Below, one piece after another: positions 42,952 through 52,432 of a stretch of 64,000 nt of DNA (its first letter is position 1; every line of letters starts with the position of its first letter). Below the pieces are notes generated by a model. That model was not told the DNA's origin. It was given only the letters and a program-made list of their open reading frames with translations, and searched no databases. The position numbers were made by a program, and so were the translations under genes. The DNA comes from Microlunatus elymi (GTDB lineage: Bacteria > Actinomycetota > Actinomycetes > Propionibacteriales > Propionibacteriaceae): assembly GCF_007362775.1 (NCBI RefSeq), contig NZ_CP041692.1, positions 4,960,001 to 5,024,000 on the forward strand. Reading direction: 5' to 3'.

Positions 42952-44703
42952 TCATGAGATCGGTACGTCGGCGCTCGCAGCCAGCCAGCGATGGACCAGC
43001 GGCACCACCGACGCACCCTCGCCGCTGGCCGCCGCCACCCGCTTCATCGAACCGGAGCGGATGTCCCCGGCGGCGAACACGCCCGGCACCGTCGTGGCCA
43101 GATCGGTCGGCGGAATCCCTTGCTGCCAAGCACTCTGCGGCACGTCTCGTCCCGTCAGCACGAATCCATGATCATCGCGGGCAATGGCGTCGGGCAACCA
43201 GTCGCAGTGTGGCTGAGCACCCAGCAGCAGGAACAAGCCGCCCGCCGGTACGGTGCTCCGTTCGCCGGTCCGGGTGTCCTCCAGGCACAGCCACTCCAGC
43301 GCATCGTGGCCGCCGCCGTCGACGACCGTCGTACACGTTTGTACGGTTATCCCTGCCGTGTAAGCGATCTCGCCGATCAGATAGGAGGACATGGTCTCCT
43401 CCAACCCGGGTCGTCTGATCACCAACCGGACCGACCGGGCGAACCGAGCCAGGTGCACCGCTGCCTGACCGGCGGAGTTTCCGCCGCCGACCACCACCAC
43501 GTCGCGGCCCTCCATCTCCCGCGCCGCAGTCAACGCGGCGCCGTAGTGGACGCCGGTGCCGACGAGTTGCTCCAGCGGTTCGACGCCGAGCTTGCGGTAG
43601 GTGACGCCGTTGGCGATCACCACCGAACGCGCACGGATCGTCCCACCCTCGGTGTGCAGCAGATGCGGTGAACCCGGCACCATCCGCTGCACCGGCCAAC
43701 CGGTGAAGAATTCCGCACCGAATCGCAGCGCCTGGTTGCGTGCGCGTTGAGCCAGCCGCATGCCGGAGATGCCACGTGGGAAACCGAGATAGTTCCTGAT
43801 CATGGAACTGGTCCCGGCCTGGCCACCGATCGCCCCGGACTCGATCACCACCGTGGACAAGCCTTCGGACGCGCCGTAGACCGCGGTGGCCAGCCCGGCC
43901 GGACCGGCGCCGACCACCGCAAGATCAACAACTCCCGGCACTCCGTCCGGCGCGCCGTAGATCGATCGGGCGACCTCGCTGACCGATTTCGGCGCCAGCG
44001 GATCCCGCACCACCGACCAGACCAGCGGATATTCCGCGTCGGCCGGGAACCGATCGCGCACCAGCCGGCCAACCTCGGAATCGGGATGGTAGAGCCCGGT
44101 CGGCATACCCATCCGGTCGAAGAAGTCACGGATCTCGGTGACCAGCGGGGTCGCCGTCGGCGCGATGATCTTGGCGGTCACCGCTTCCGGATCCGGCACG
44201 GTGGAGCCCCAGTCCGACAACAGATCGGTGATCGCGTTGTGGAATTCCTCGTCCCGCGGGCCGCGTGGCATCAGCAGGTACGCGTCGTACTTGCCCTTGG
44301 CCATGCCCTGGCGCAGCGACGGACCGTCGACCGTGAATCGCTCCATCGGCGTAACGATCGCGCGTCGCGCGGTCGGCACCGCCGCCCGCCACTTGCCGAA
44401 CGCGACCAAGATCGATTCGTCCGGCAGCCGGGAATCGGCTACCAGCAAAGCAATCTGGCGGCCTTGCTGCTGAAGTTCGTCGATCACCTCCAACGCCGCG
44501 GCGCAGGAGGTGGCAGTCTGCAGCAGGTAGTCGCGCCCGTACCGCCAGAACTCCTCCAACAGACGATCCGCGTGCTCCCCGGAGATCAGCACGATCGCCG
44601 GCTGCGGCCCGGCACCGTGACGGTCGTGGGGTACGGCAACAGAGTCTGCGGCGAGTGCGGGGTCGGCGTCGGAGACGGCGGGGAACGGAGCCGGTACGGT
44701 CAT
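42952..44703 (-). CDS. Flavoprotein: receiver-like domain fused to thioredoxin-reductase-like module lacking CxxC
   Basis: 583 residues. Residues about 30-160 resemble a response-regulator receiver (IVLISGEHADRLLEEF, VADSRLP). From about 290 comes a thioredoxin-reductase-like core with FAD motif VVGAGPAGLATAVYGASEG, NAD motif VVVVGGGNSAGQAAVHLAR and FAAGDIRSGSMKRVAAASGEG. The usual redox CxxC site is replaced by HYGAAL, so it should not reduce disulfides. ATG 44703 is preferred over the longer frame. Relatives annotated as fused response regulator/thioredoxin reductase exist. Confidence 0.85.
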   Translation of the reverse strand: MTVPAPFPAVSDADPALAADSVAVPHDRHGAGPQPAIVLISGEHADRLLEEFWRYGRDYLLQTATSCAAALEVIDELQQQGRQIALLVADSRLPDESILVAFGKWRAAVPTARRAIVTPMERFTVDGPSLRQGMAKGKYDAYLLMPRGPRDEEFHNAITDLLSDWGSTVPDPEAVTAKIIAPTATPLVTEIRDFFDRMGMPTGLYHPDSEVGRLVRDRFPADAEYPLVWSVVRDPLAPKSVSEVARSIYGAPDGVPGVVDLAVVGAGPAGLATAVYGASEGLSTVVIESGAIGGQAGTSSMIRNYLGFPRGISGMRLAQRARNQALRFGAEFFTGWPVQRMVPGSPHLLHTEGGTIRARSVVIANGVTYRKLGVEPLEQLVGTGVHYGAALTAAREMEGRDVVVVGGGNSAGQAAVHLARFARSVRLVIRRPGLEETMSSYLIGEIAYTAGITVQTCTTVVDGGGHDALEWLCLEDTRTGERSTVPAGGLFLLLGAQPHCDWLPDAIARDDHGFVLTGRDVPQSAWQQGIPPTDLATTVPGVFAAGDIRSGSMKRVAAASGEGASVVPLVHRWLAASADVPIS

Positions 44704-44961
44704 GGCGCCCAACCTACTGACCGGGAATGCCCTGCTGCGGGGCCAGGGCGACCGCGCTGGTCCGGTGGTCCACCCCCGAGGCTTGCTCGTAGCCCGCCTC
44801 GCCTGGGCCGAACCTGAGACTCTGGGAAGCGGAGAGCCCTGGCGGGCAAGATGAAAGTGGCCGCCCGGATTCCACCCGATGCGCCAGGTTTTGCTACGAA
44901 CCCGACGATGTGTGCTCTCCGGACCGCGACCGGACGATCGGTACACGTACGAGGAGGGGAC
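44704..44961. other. Divergent promoter region
   Basis: 258 bp between the flavoprotein gene and the sugar-transporter operon; it presumably holds both promoters. I see no clear operator. Confidence 0.4.
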
Positions 44962-46341
44962 GTGGCAGCGCGAAGGAGAAGGATCTGGCTCGGTGTCCTG
45001 GCGGTGGCCTCATCGCTGTCGTTGGTTGCCTGTAGCGGTTCGGGCAACAACAGCAGCGGGTCGCCGAGTTCGTCGGCGAAAAGTCCGGCAGCCTCCAGCA
45101 GTCCGAGCGCCAGCAGCCCGGACCTGAGCGGTAAGTCGTTCACGATCCTCGGACAGTGGACCGGCGGTGAGCAGAAGGCCTTCCAGGCGGTGATCGACGC
45201 CTTCGACAAGAAGACCGGCGCCAGCGGGAAGTACACCCCCGCGGCGGGCGGTGACGAGGCGACCGTCCTCGGCACCAAGGTGGCCGGCGGCAACCCGCCG
45301 GATGTGGCGATCCTGTCGCTGCCCGGCGCGATCGCCCAGTACGCCTCGTCCGGCAAGCTCCAGCCGGCTACCGCTGCGATGCAGTCCGCGACCAACGACA
45401 ACTTCAGCAAGGAGTGGGCCACCCTGGGCTCGTACAAGGGCAAGTTGTACGGGGTTCCGGTGGACGCGTCGAACAAGTCGACCATCTGGTACAACGCGAA
45501 GTTGTTCTCCAATGCGGGACTCAAGTCTGCCCCGGCGACCTGGAACGATTTGATCAAGGACGGGCACACGTTGTCCGACTCCGGGGTCGCAGTGCCGATC
45601 TCGGTCGGGGGTGGCGACGGCTGGACGTTGACCGACTGGTTCGAGAACGTCTACCTGCGTACGGCAGGTTTGAGCATGTACGACAAGCTCACCAAGCACG
45701 AGATCAAATGGACCGATCCGTCCGTCACCAAGGCCCTGGACACGCTGAAGCAGATCTGGGGCAGCAAGGCGTTGATCGGTGACCCGGCGCAGGCGGTCAA
45801 GGTGCCGTTCACCGCGTCGGTGGACAACGTGTTCAAGGCGAACCCGAAGTCGGCGCTGGTCTACGAGGCGAGCTTCGTGGCGACCACGATCACCAGCGAC
45901 AAGTTGCCGGCCAAGGTCGGCACCGACGCCAAGGTCGCTCCGTTCCCGTCCGTGGACGGTTCCAAGCCGGTGGTCGAGGCGGCCGGTGACTTCGCGGTCG
46001 GTTTCACCAAGAACGAGGCGGCCAGCCAGTTCATGGCCTATCTCGGCAGTGCCGAAGCCGCGAAACTCCTGGTCGGCACCGCCGGCAGCGGCTTCATCTC
46101 GGCGAACAAGAATCTGCAGGTCCCCGACTACAACGACCCGGTGTCCGGTCAACTGGGCAAGCAGATCGTCGATGTCGGCAACAACTTCCGCTTCGACATG
46201 TCGGACCAGGCTCCGGCCGCGTTCGGCGGCACCCCGAACAAGGGTGAATGGGCCGACCTGCAGTCCTTCCTGACCACCGGCAACGTCAAGGCCACACAGC
46301 AGCAGCTGGAGAAGGACGCCAGCGCGGTCAAGTGGCAGTGA
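44962..46341 (+). CDS. Extracellular solute-binding lipoprotein of an ABC sugar transporter
   Basis: 459 residues. The signal peptide ends with lipobox LVAC (LSLVACSGS), then a Ser/Gly/Ala linker and a family-1 binding protein fold (FTILGQWTGGEQKAFQAVIDAF; NPPDVAILSLPG; YGVPVDASNKSTIWYN). It resembles alpha-glucoside-binding proteins. GTG 44962 follows GAGGAGGGG. First of three coupled genes; the stop overlaps the next start. Confidence 0.92.
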   Translation: MAARRRRIWLGVLAVASSLSLVACSGSGNNSSGSPSSSAKSPAASSSPSASSPDLSGKSFTILGQWTGGEQKAFQAVIDAFDKKTGASGKYTPAAGGDEATVLGTKVAGGNPPDVAILSLPGAIAQYASSGKLQPATAAMQSATNDNFSKEWATLGSYKGKLYGVPVDASNKSTIWYNAKLFSNAGLKSAPATWNDLIKDGHTLSDSGVAVPISVGGGDGWTLTDWFENVYLRTAGLSMYDKLTKHEIKWTDPSVTKALDTLKQIWGSKALIGDPAQAVKVPFTASVDNVFKANPKSALVYEASFVATTITSDKLPAKVGTDAKVAPFPSVDGSKPVVEAAGDFAVGFTKNEAASQFMAYLGSAEAAKLLVGTAGSGFISANKNLQVPDYNDPVSGQLGKQIVDVGNNFRFDMSDQAPAAFGGTPNKGEWADLQSFLTTGNVKATQQQLEKDASAVKWQ

Positions 46342-47651
46342 CTGTGCGACGTCGATCGCCGGGCGAAAGCGTCTGGGTCGGCCTGATCTTCCTGTTTCCT
46401 GCTGCTGTGTTCCTGCTGGCCATCGTGTTCTACCCGATGATCTACACGCTGATCCGCAGCTTCTTTCACGACGGGCCGAGCGGGCAGGCCACCGGATTCG
46501 CCGGATTGTCCAACTACATCTCGATCTTCACCTCCAGCGACTCGTTGAAGGCGTTCGAGAACAACATTCTCTGGGTGATCATCGTGCCCGCCGTGGTCAC
46601 CGTGTTGGGCTTGTTCTTCGCCGTGCTCACCGAACGAATCCGCTGGCGGTCGGCGTTCAAGATCGTTTTGTTCATGCCGATGGCGATCTCCTTCCTGGCT
46701 TCGGGAGTCACCTGGTCGTTGATCTACGTCGACAACCCCAGCCAAGGTCTGGCCAACGCGGTTGCGACCGGCATCCACGACACCTTCCATCCGCAGCAGA
46801 CCTATCCGGAGCTGCATCCCAGCGGCACCGCGACCGCGTTGAAGGGCAATGCGAGCCAGGGCTACACCTCCACCAAGGCCTACCCCGTGCCGAGTCAGGC
46901 GTTGTTGCCGTTGACCGGGCTCGACCTGACCAGTCCGCCGCCGAACGCGCACGCCGCGGTCGCGCCGGCCCCCGGCCGCGGTCTGAACGGCGTGGTCTGG
47001 AACGATTTCAAGCTCGGTGGCGGCGGCAAGCCCGGCGTGATCAACCCCGGCGAACTCGGCATTCCGCAGCTCACCGTCGAGGCGGTACGCAACGGGTCGG
47101 TCCAAGCCACCACAAAGACTGCCGACGACGGCTCGTTCAGCTTTGCCGATCTGCCGTCCGGCAACTACCAGCTCGTCTTGCCGGCCGGCGACTTCGCGCC
47201 GGCCTACGACGGGATCTCCTGGCTGGGCAAGGATCTGATCACGCCGTCGATCATGGTCGCCTACCTGTGGATCTATGCCGGCTTCGCGATGGTGCTGCTG
47301 GCCGCGGGGATGTCACAGCTGCCGCGCGACACGTTGGAGGCAGCCCGGATCGACGGCGCCTCGGAGTGGCAGGTGTTCCGGCGGATCACCGTGCCGCTGC
47401 TGTCCCCGGTGCTGCTGGTGGTGTTCGTCACGATGTTGATCAACGTGCTGAAGATCTTCGACATCGTCTTCATCATGCAGCAGGCCGCCGGCGGGAACGC
47501 CCGTTACGCCAACGTGCTGGCGGTCCAGCTCTACACCGACTACGGCAATCAGCAGTTCGGCGCAGCCAGCGCGATCGGGATCGTCCTGGTGCTGTTGGTG
47601 ATTCCGGCGATGATCTTCCAGATTCGCCGCTTCAGAAGGGATGAGCGATGA
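46338..47651 (+). CDS. ABC sugar transporter permease with large extracytoplasmic insert
   Basis: MalF-type permease, 437 residues instead of about 300. Helices 1-3 are followed by an insert at about residues 133-298 containing a beta-rich segment (LTVEAVRNGSVQATTKTADDGSFSFADLPSGNYQLVLP) like a SdrD/CnaB-type repeat. Helices then resume and the EAA loop EAARIDGASEWQVFRRITVPLL is intact. The insert is where E. coli MalF has its P2 loop that touches the binding protein. The GTG start overlaps the previous stop. Confidence 0.92.
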   Translation: MTVRRRSPGESVWVGLIFLFPAAVFLLAIVFYPMIYTLIRSFFHDGPSGQATGFAGLSNYISIFTSSDSLKAFENNILWVIIVPAVVTVLGLFFAVLTERIRWRSAFKIVLFMPMAISFLASGVTWSLIYVDNPSQGLANAVATGIHDTFHPQQTYPELHPSGTATALKGNASQGYTSTKAYPVPSQALLPLTGLDLTSPPPNAHAAVAPAPGRGLNGVVWNDFKLGGGGKPGVINPGELGIPQLTVEAVRNGSVQATTKTADDGSFSFADLPSGNYQLVLPAGDFAPAYDGISWLGKDLITPSIMVAYLWIYAGFAMVLLAAGMSQLPRDTLEAARIDGASEWQVFRRITVPLLSPVLLVVFVTMLINVLKIFDIVFIMQQAAGGNARYANVLAVQLYTDYGNQQFGAASAIGIVLVLLVIPAMIFQIRRFRRDER

Positions 47652-48541
47652 CCGCGATCAGCAACACCGGAATCGTTACCGGTCCGGCCCGGCGCGGCTG
47701 GGCGTCGCGGCTGGCGTCGAGCGCCGGCGGTGGCGTGTTGCAGATCGTTCTCATCGTCGTCGGGTTGCTGTGGCTGCTGCCGACCTTCGGTCTGCTGGTG
47801 GAGTCGCTGCGCGATCCGGCGCAGTACGCCAACGGCGGCTGGTGGCAGGCCATCGTCCACCCGGCCCAGCTGACGGTGGCGAACTACCAGACGTTGCTGC
47901 AGAACCCGATCATGCGCAGCAGCTTGATCAACACCGTGTTGATCACGGTCCCGGCAACGATCTTGGTGGTGCTGATCGGGTCCGCGGCCGGTTACGCCTT
48001 TGCCTGGATGCGTTTCCCGGGTCGAGACGCGATCTTCCTGGTGGTGGTCGGCCTGCTGGTGATTCCGATTCAGATCGCGCTGATCCCCGTGGTCAAGCTG
48101 TACGGGTTGCTCGGCCTGACCGGTTCGCTGATCTCGGTGATCTTCTTCCACGTCGGTTTCGGGTTGCCGTTCGCGATCTTCCTGCTGCGTAACTACTTCG
48201 CCGGGATCCCGCGCGATCTGATGGAGGCGGCCCGGATCGACGGCGCCGGCGAGGGACGGATCTTCTTCAGCGTCATCCTTCCGCTGGGGATGCCGGCGAT
48301 CGCCTCGTTGGGCATCTTCCAGTTCCTGTGGGTGTGGAACGACCTGCTGGTGGCGTTGGTGTTCAGCAACAGTTCCAGTCAGCCGATCACGGTGGCGCTG
48401 GCGAGTCAGACCCGTCAGTTCGGCAGCAGCATCGACGTGCTCGCGCCGGGAGCCTTTCTGTCGTTGGTGATTCCGTTGATCGTCTTCCTCGCCTTCCAGC
48501 GCTACTTCGTCCAGGGCGTGATGGCCGGTTCGGTCAAGTAA
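47648..48541 (+). CDS. ABC sugar transporter permease (MalG type)
   Basis: 297 residues with six helices and the EAA loop MEAARIDGAGEGRIFFSVILPL. ATG overlaps the previous stop (ATGA). No ATP-binding gene follows, so the transporter probably uses a shared MsiK-type ATPase encoded elsewhere (known for Streptomyces; inferred here). It is convergent with a response-regulator gene, overlapping it by 8 bp. Confidence 0.93.
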   Translation: MTAISNTGIVTGPARRGWASRLASSAGGGVLQIVLIVVGLLWLLPTFGLLVESLRDPAQYANGGWWQAIVHPAQLTVANYQTLLQNPIMRSSLINTVLITVPATILVVLIGSAAGYAFAWMRFPGRDAIFLVVVGLLVIPIQIALIPVVKLYGLLGLTGSLISVIFFHVGFGLPFAIFLLRNYFAGIPRDLMEAARIDGAGEGRIFFSVILPLGMPAIASLGIFQFLWVWNDLLVALVFSNSSSQPITVALASQTRQFGSSIDVLAPGAFLSLVIPLIVFLAFQRYFVQGVMAGSVK

Positions 48542-49178
48542 CAGCCTCGAGGTACGTGAGGATGGCACGGACCCGGCGATTATCGGTGGCCGCGTCGTCC
48601 AGGTCGAGCTTGATCAGGATGTTGGCGATGTGGGTTTCCACGGTCCGTTCCGACAGGCACAGTCGATTGCTGATCGCCGCGTTGGAACGGCCTTCTGCCA
48701 TCAGTGCCAGCACCTCACGCTCTCGGCTGGTGAGCCGATCCAGCACAGTGCCGGAACGGTGCCGCCCGAGCAATCGCGCCACCACCTCGGGATCGAGGAC
48801 AGAGCCGCCGGCGGCAACCCGTTCCAGCGCCACCAGGAATTCGTCCACGTCCAGCACCCGATCCTTCAACAGGTAGCCGAAGCCGTCGGTCCCGGACCCG
48901 ACCAGCTCGACGGATCGCCGGACCTCGATGTGCTGGGAGAGCAGCAGCACCGGTGTGGGTGGATTCCAGGCCCGGATCTCCAACGCTGCTTGGATTCCTT
49001 CGTCACGGGCCGGCATCCGGACGTCGAGCACGACCACGTCGGGGCGATGCGCCCGGACCTGGGCCACCGCGGTCGCCGCGTCCGCGGCCCGTCCCACCAC
49101 CTCGTGTCCGGCCGAGTTCAACAGGGCGGCCAGTCCCTCCCGGAACAGTGCGGAGTCCTCGCCGATCACGACGCGCAT
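48534..49178 (-). CDS. NarL/FixJ-type response regulator
   Basis: 214 residues: receiver domain with phosphoacceptor Asp in VVVLDVRMP (about 52-60), then a LuxR-type HTH (LTSREREVLALMAEGRSNAAISNRLCLSERTVETHIANIL). ATG 49178 follows the kinase stop by one base, so it is coupled with the upstream kinase. C-terminal overlap with the permease gene is tail to tail. Confidence 0.93.
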   Translation of the reverse strand: MRVVIGEDSALFREGLAALLNSAGHEVVGRAADAATAVAQVRAHRPDVVVLDVRMPARDEGIQAALEIRAWNPPTPVLLLSQHIEVRRSVELVGSGTDGFGYLLKDRVLDVDEFLVALERVAAGGSVLDPEVVARLLGRHRSGTVLDRLTSREREVLALMAEGRSNAAISNRLCLSERTVETHIANILIKLDLDDAATDNRRVRAILTYLEAVT

Positions 49179-49179
49179 C

Positions 49180-51051
49180 TCAGGCCTCGGCTCGGACACC
49201 GGGACGTCGACCGGACCGGTCACGGGTGTCGGCCGGACGATCCCGTACCGGCTTCGGAGCGCTCGGCAGCGTGATCGAGATCGTGGTGCCACCACCGATC
49301 GGCGATCGGATGCCGAATCGTCCGCCGATCGCGAGCACCCGTTCCCGGATGCCCGCCAGACCGACCCCGATCGCCGGGTCGGCTCCGCCGCGGCCGTCGT
49401 CGGAAACGCTGACCAGCAAGGCGTTCTCGGTTCGGTTCGCGAAGATCCGGATGGTCGTGGCTCCGGCGTGCTTGAGTGCGTTCGCCACGGCTTCGGCCGC
49501 CACGTAGTAGGCCGTCGTACAGACCGCGTCCGGCAACTCGCCGGCGGTGGCCTCCACCGACACCAGCTGAGGCGCCTGCCGCGCCAACTCTGCCAAGGCC
49601 GCTTCCAGTCCGTCGTCCAGCGCGCTGGGCCTGACCCCGTGCGCCAACTGCCGCAACTCCGCGACTGCCGTGGCCAACTCCGCAACGGTCTGGTCCAAGG
49701 CGACCTCCACGTCGGCGTCGGCGATGCCGGACCGCTGCAGCACGCGCAGCCGCATCCCCAGCGCGACCAGTCGTTGCTGTGCGCCGTCATGCAGATCGCG
49801 TTCGAGGCGTCGGCGTTCCTCGTCGCCCGCGATCAGGATCCGCTGCCGTGATGCCGCGATCTCACCGAGCGCCTGAGTCAACTCCGTACGCAATCGGACG
49901 GCTTCCAGCACCGGTGCGGCCGCGACGGCAACGGCTCGCGCGGGCGGTTTGACGCGTTGCCGGGATCCGATGATGGCGCCGATCTCCTCTCCTCGGCTGC
50001 GGACCACCACAGCCCGTCGGTCCAGGTCGGCGTCGATCGCCAATTCATGATCAACTTCGTCGCCCTGCACGGTGACCGGGTGAGCGTCGCTGAGCCGGTG
50101 CAGGACGACGCGCAGCCCGGGGTCGCGCAACGCCTGCCGCAGAACGGTCTCGATCAGTTCCGGTTCGGCGGTGCCGGCATCGACCTGGCACCGCAACAGC
50201 CGGAGGGCGCGAATCGCGCGTTCTCGTTCGGGATAGACGACCCGGCCGATGGCTGGCCCGAGCAACCGGTACAGCGGGATCATCAGCAGCATCAGCACGG
50301 CCGTCGCCACGATCGTCACCGCCGGTGAGTCGGTGAGGATGTGGGGTCCGGCGGCCGAGGCGATCGCGATCAAGATCAACATCAATCCGGTCAGCGCCGT
50401 CGTTGTCGCGGTCGCCACCGTGGCCCGATCGATGTCGAACCAGGTCGGCCGCAGCAGCGCGACGGTGACCGCGGCCGGGATGACCACGTACATCACCAGC
50501 AGTCCGAAGACGACAAGATCGGGTTGTCCGCTGAGCAGGTAGCCGATCCAGCACAGCAGCAGAGTGAGCGGGAGACTGCTCCCGGCCAGCAGCATCCAGC
50601 GCAACTGCAGGCGCTGCCGTTCATCGCTGCGGCGGTAGCGAGGGATCAGCGAGGACACGGCTGCGATCAGGAGAGCGAAGAAGCCGAGCACCAACACGAC
50701 TCCGATGACCTGGAGCACACCGGCGACGTCGCGGGCAGCCCCGGTGACAGTGTGATCATCCGGATTGACGCCGACGTACCAGGATGTCGCGATCAGCAGA
50801 TTGAAGACCGCCGGCACTGCGACGACTGCGAAAGCCAGCCGTCGCCAGCCGGCCGAGCCGAACCAGCCGTCGGGCATCACCAGCACGATCAACGCGTACG
50901 GAAGGTAGAGCAGCATCCAACTGCCCGACAAGGCGCCGTTGTCGGGCAATTCGGTGACGATGGTGGCGACCGCGGCGGCGGCGAGCAACGGCCCTTGCGG
51001 CCGGCCCGGCGCCTTCCACGCCAGCAGTGTGGCCAAGATCAAATTGACCAC
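49180..51051 (-). CDS. Sensor histidine kinase (HisKA_3 type)
   Basis: 623 residues: about eight hydrophobic segments in the first 270, a GAF-like region, then the HisKA_3 box ERDLHDGAQQRLVALGMRL with phosphoacceptor His, and the ATPase motifs NALKHAG and GGADPAIGVGLAGIRERV. The GTG at 51051 lacks a ribosome-binding site and lies just inside a truncated TSUP gene, so the true N-terminus may have been lost by deletion. It pairs with the response regulator one base downstream. Confidence 0.88.
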   Translation of the reverse strand: MVNLILATLLAWKAPGRPQGPLLAAAAVATIVTELPDNGALSGSWMLLYLPYALIVLVMPDGWFGSAGWRRLAFAVVAVPAVFNLLIATSWYVGVNPDDHTVTGAARDVAGVLQVIGVVLVLGFFALLIAAVSSLIPRYRRSDERQRLQLRWMLLAGSSLPLTLLLCWIGYLLSGQPDLVVFGLLVMYVVIPAAVTVALLRPTWFDIDRATVATATTTALTGLMLILIAIASAAGPHILTDSPAVTIVATAVLMLLMIPLYRLLGPAIGRVVYPERERAIRALRLLRCQVDAGTAEPELIETVLRQALRDPGLRVVLHRLSDAHPVTVQGDEVDHELAIDADLDRRAVVVRSRGEEIGAIIGSRQRVKPPARAVAVAAAPVLEAVRLRTELTQALGEIAASRQRILIAGDEERRRLERDLHDGAQQRLVALGMRLRVLQRSGIADADVEVALDQTVAELATAVAELRQLAHGVRPSALDDGLEAALAELARQAPQLVSVEATAGELPDAVCTTAYYVAAEAVANALKHAGATTIRIFANRTENALLVSVSDDGRGGADPAIGVGLAGIRERVLAIGGRFGIRSPIGGGTTISITLPSAPKPVRDRPADTRDRSGRRPGVRAEA

Positions 51052-51422
51052 GGCGACGACCGCGGTGACCAGCAGTTGGCCGGGATCGGTCGCGGCCGGC
51101 GAGGGCGCGGGGACAGCTGCGAGTTGATCATGATCCCGAGCGGGGTCCCGATCGCGGCGGTGATCGACAGCACGACGGCGGTTCGCGCGTTCTGTGGAGT
51201 CCGAAGTTGTCCGGACCGCAGATAGGCGGCGGTGCCGAGCGCTCCGGTGGCCACATGAGTAACGATCGCCGTGCCGGCCACTTCGGCCGGAGTCAGCGTG
51301 GTCAGAGCGACCAGACCGATGGTGGGAAGGACTCCTCCGGGGCCGATCGCCGTGATGCCGATCCCGCCGGCCAGACCGAGGATTGCGAGCAGGATCATGA
51401 TCAACGGCGAGCTGCCGCCCAT
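51039..51422 (-). pseudogene. Truncated TSUP (TauE/SafE-type) permease gene
   Basis: About 103 N-terminal residues match a TSUP exporter: LLAILGLAGGIGITAIGPGGVLPTIGLVAL, then TPAEVAGTAIVTHVATGALGTAAYLRSG and TPLGIMINSQL. It then runs into 24 Arg/Pro-rich residues that overlap the kinase start. Full TSUP proteins are about 250 residues. The ATG has an excellent AAAGGAG site, and the gene follows a GntR regulator gene by about 50 bp, so it was once a normal operon member. Confidence 0.7.
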
Positions 51423-51474
51423 GGCGATTCTCCTTTACTGCAAGTCGACTCCGGCCACATCGATCGGATGGCGA

Positions 51475-52266
51475 TCACAGCGGATCGGCGCGATGATCAC
51501 GGTGGACGACGGCCTGCAGGGCAAAGCGGTCGGCCCGGATCTGCAGCACCTCGCTGTCGACGGCCATGCCGTCGTCGAGTCGAGTCAGTCGCTCGATGGT
51601 GAAGATCGCCGCGCCGTCCGGCAGGTCCAACAGTTCGGCGACGTGCGGCTCCGCGACAGCGGCGTGCACGGTGATCTCGGCCCGGCCCAACCGCGTACCG
51701 GTGGTCTGCTCGATCAACGCGAACACGTCGGAGCCGGCCAGATCCGCCGCCAGCAAGGGCTCACCGACCTCGTACGTCAAGTAGCTGACATCGTAGGACA
51801 GTGGCTCGTCGTTGATGAACCGCAGCCGCTCCAGGCGTACGCCGCCGGCCGTCGGGTCGATCTCGAGCTGGGCAGCCACCTGGTCCGGCAGCCTGGCGAT
51901 CGACTCTGCGACCAGCACCCGGTTTCGTACGGTGCCGTAGCCGGCAAGCGTCTCCGCCAGCCCGGCCAGCCGATCCAGCCCGTGGCCGTACTTCGCTGAC
52001 GCGACGGTGGTGCCGGCACCGCGTTTGCGGTCGATCAGGCCCTGCTGACTCAGCAGCTGCAGGGCTTCGCGAACGGTGTTGCGCGACGCTTCGAAGTCGC
52101 GCACCAGCACTGCCTCGTCGAGCCGGGCGCCGACTGCGAGTTTGCCGGCCAGGATCTGTCCGCGTAGTCGGTCCGCAAGGTCGTGTGCCCGGTCGGCCCG
52201 TGGGTGTGCCGAGGTCCATCCGGCCGGTATTCGTCGCGGCGTTGCACGGTGTTTGGTCGAGGGCAC
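51475..52266 (-). CDS. GntR-family regulator with UTRA domain
   Basis: 263 residues: N-terminal winged helix (DLADRLRGQILAGKLAVGARLDEAVLVRDFEASRNTVREALQLLSQQGLIDR) and a UTRA ligand domain (LERLRFINDEPLSYDVSYL). It starts at GTG 52266. It is likely the regulator of the downstream TSUP gene, which is now truncated, so its present target is unclear. Confidence 0.9.
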   Translation of the reverse strand: MPSTKHRATPRRIPAGWTSAHPRADRAHDLADRLRGQILAGKLAVGARLDEAVLVRDFEASRNTVREALQLLSQQGLIDRKRGAGTTVASAKYGHGLDRLAGLAETLAGYGTVRNRVLVAESIARLPDQVAAQLEIDPTAGGVRLERLRFINDEPLSYDVSYLTYEVGEPLLAADLAGSDVFALIEQTTGTRLGRAEITVHAAVAEPHVAELLDLPDGAAIFTIERLTRLDDGMAVDSEVLQIRADRFALQAVVHRDHRADPL

Positions 52267-52432
52267 CGAGCAACCTTAGCAACTTCCGCCAGAGTTCCGC
52301 CACATTGCTGTTCGCCGCGGTCCCGAGCCGGCAGTGGTTAGCTTCTGGTAGCGGCTCGTCACTCCTGCGCATCCGCCGAGAGCGTTCGTAACCGCTCACT
52401 TTTACGGAATTCCTGACTTTCGGGAGATGGCC

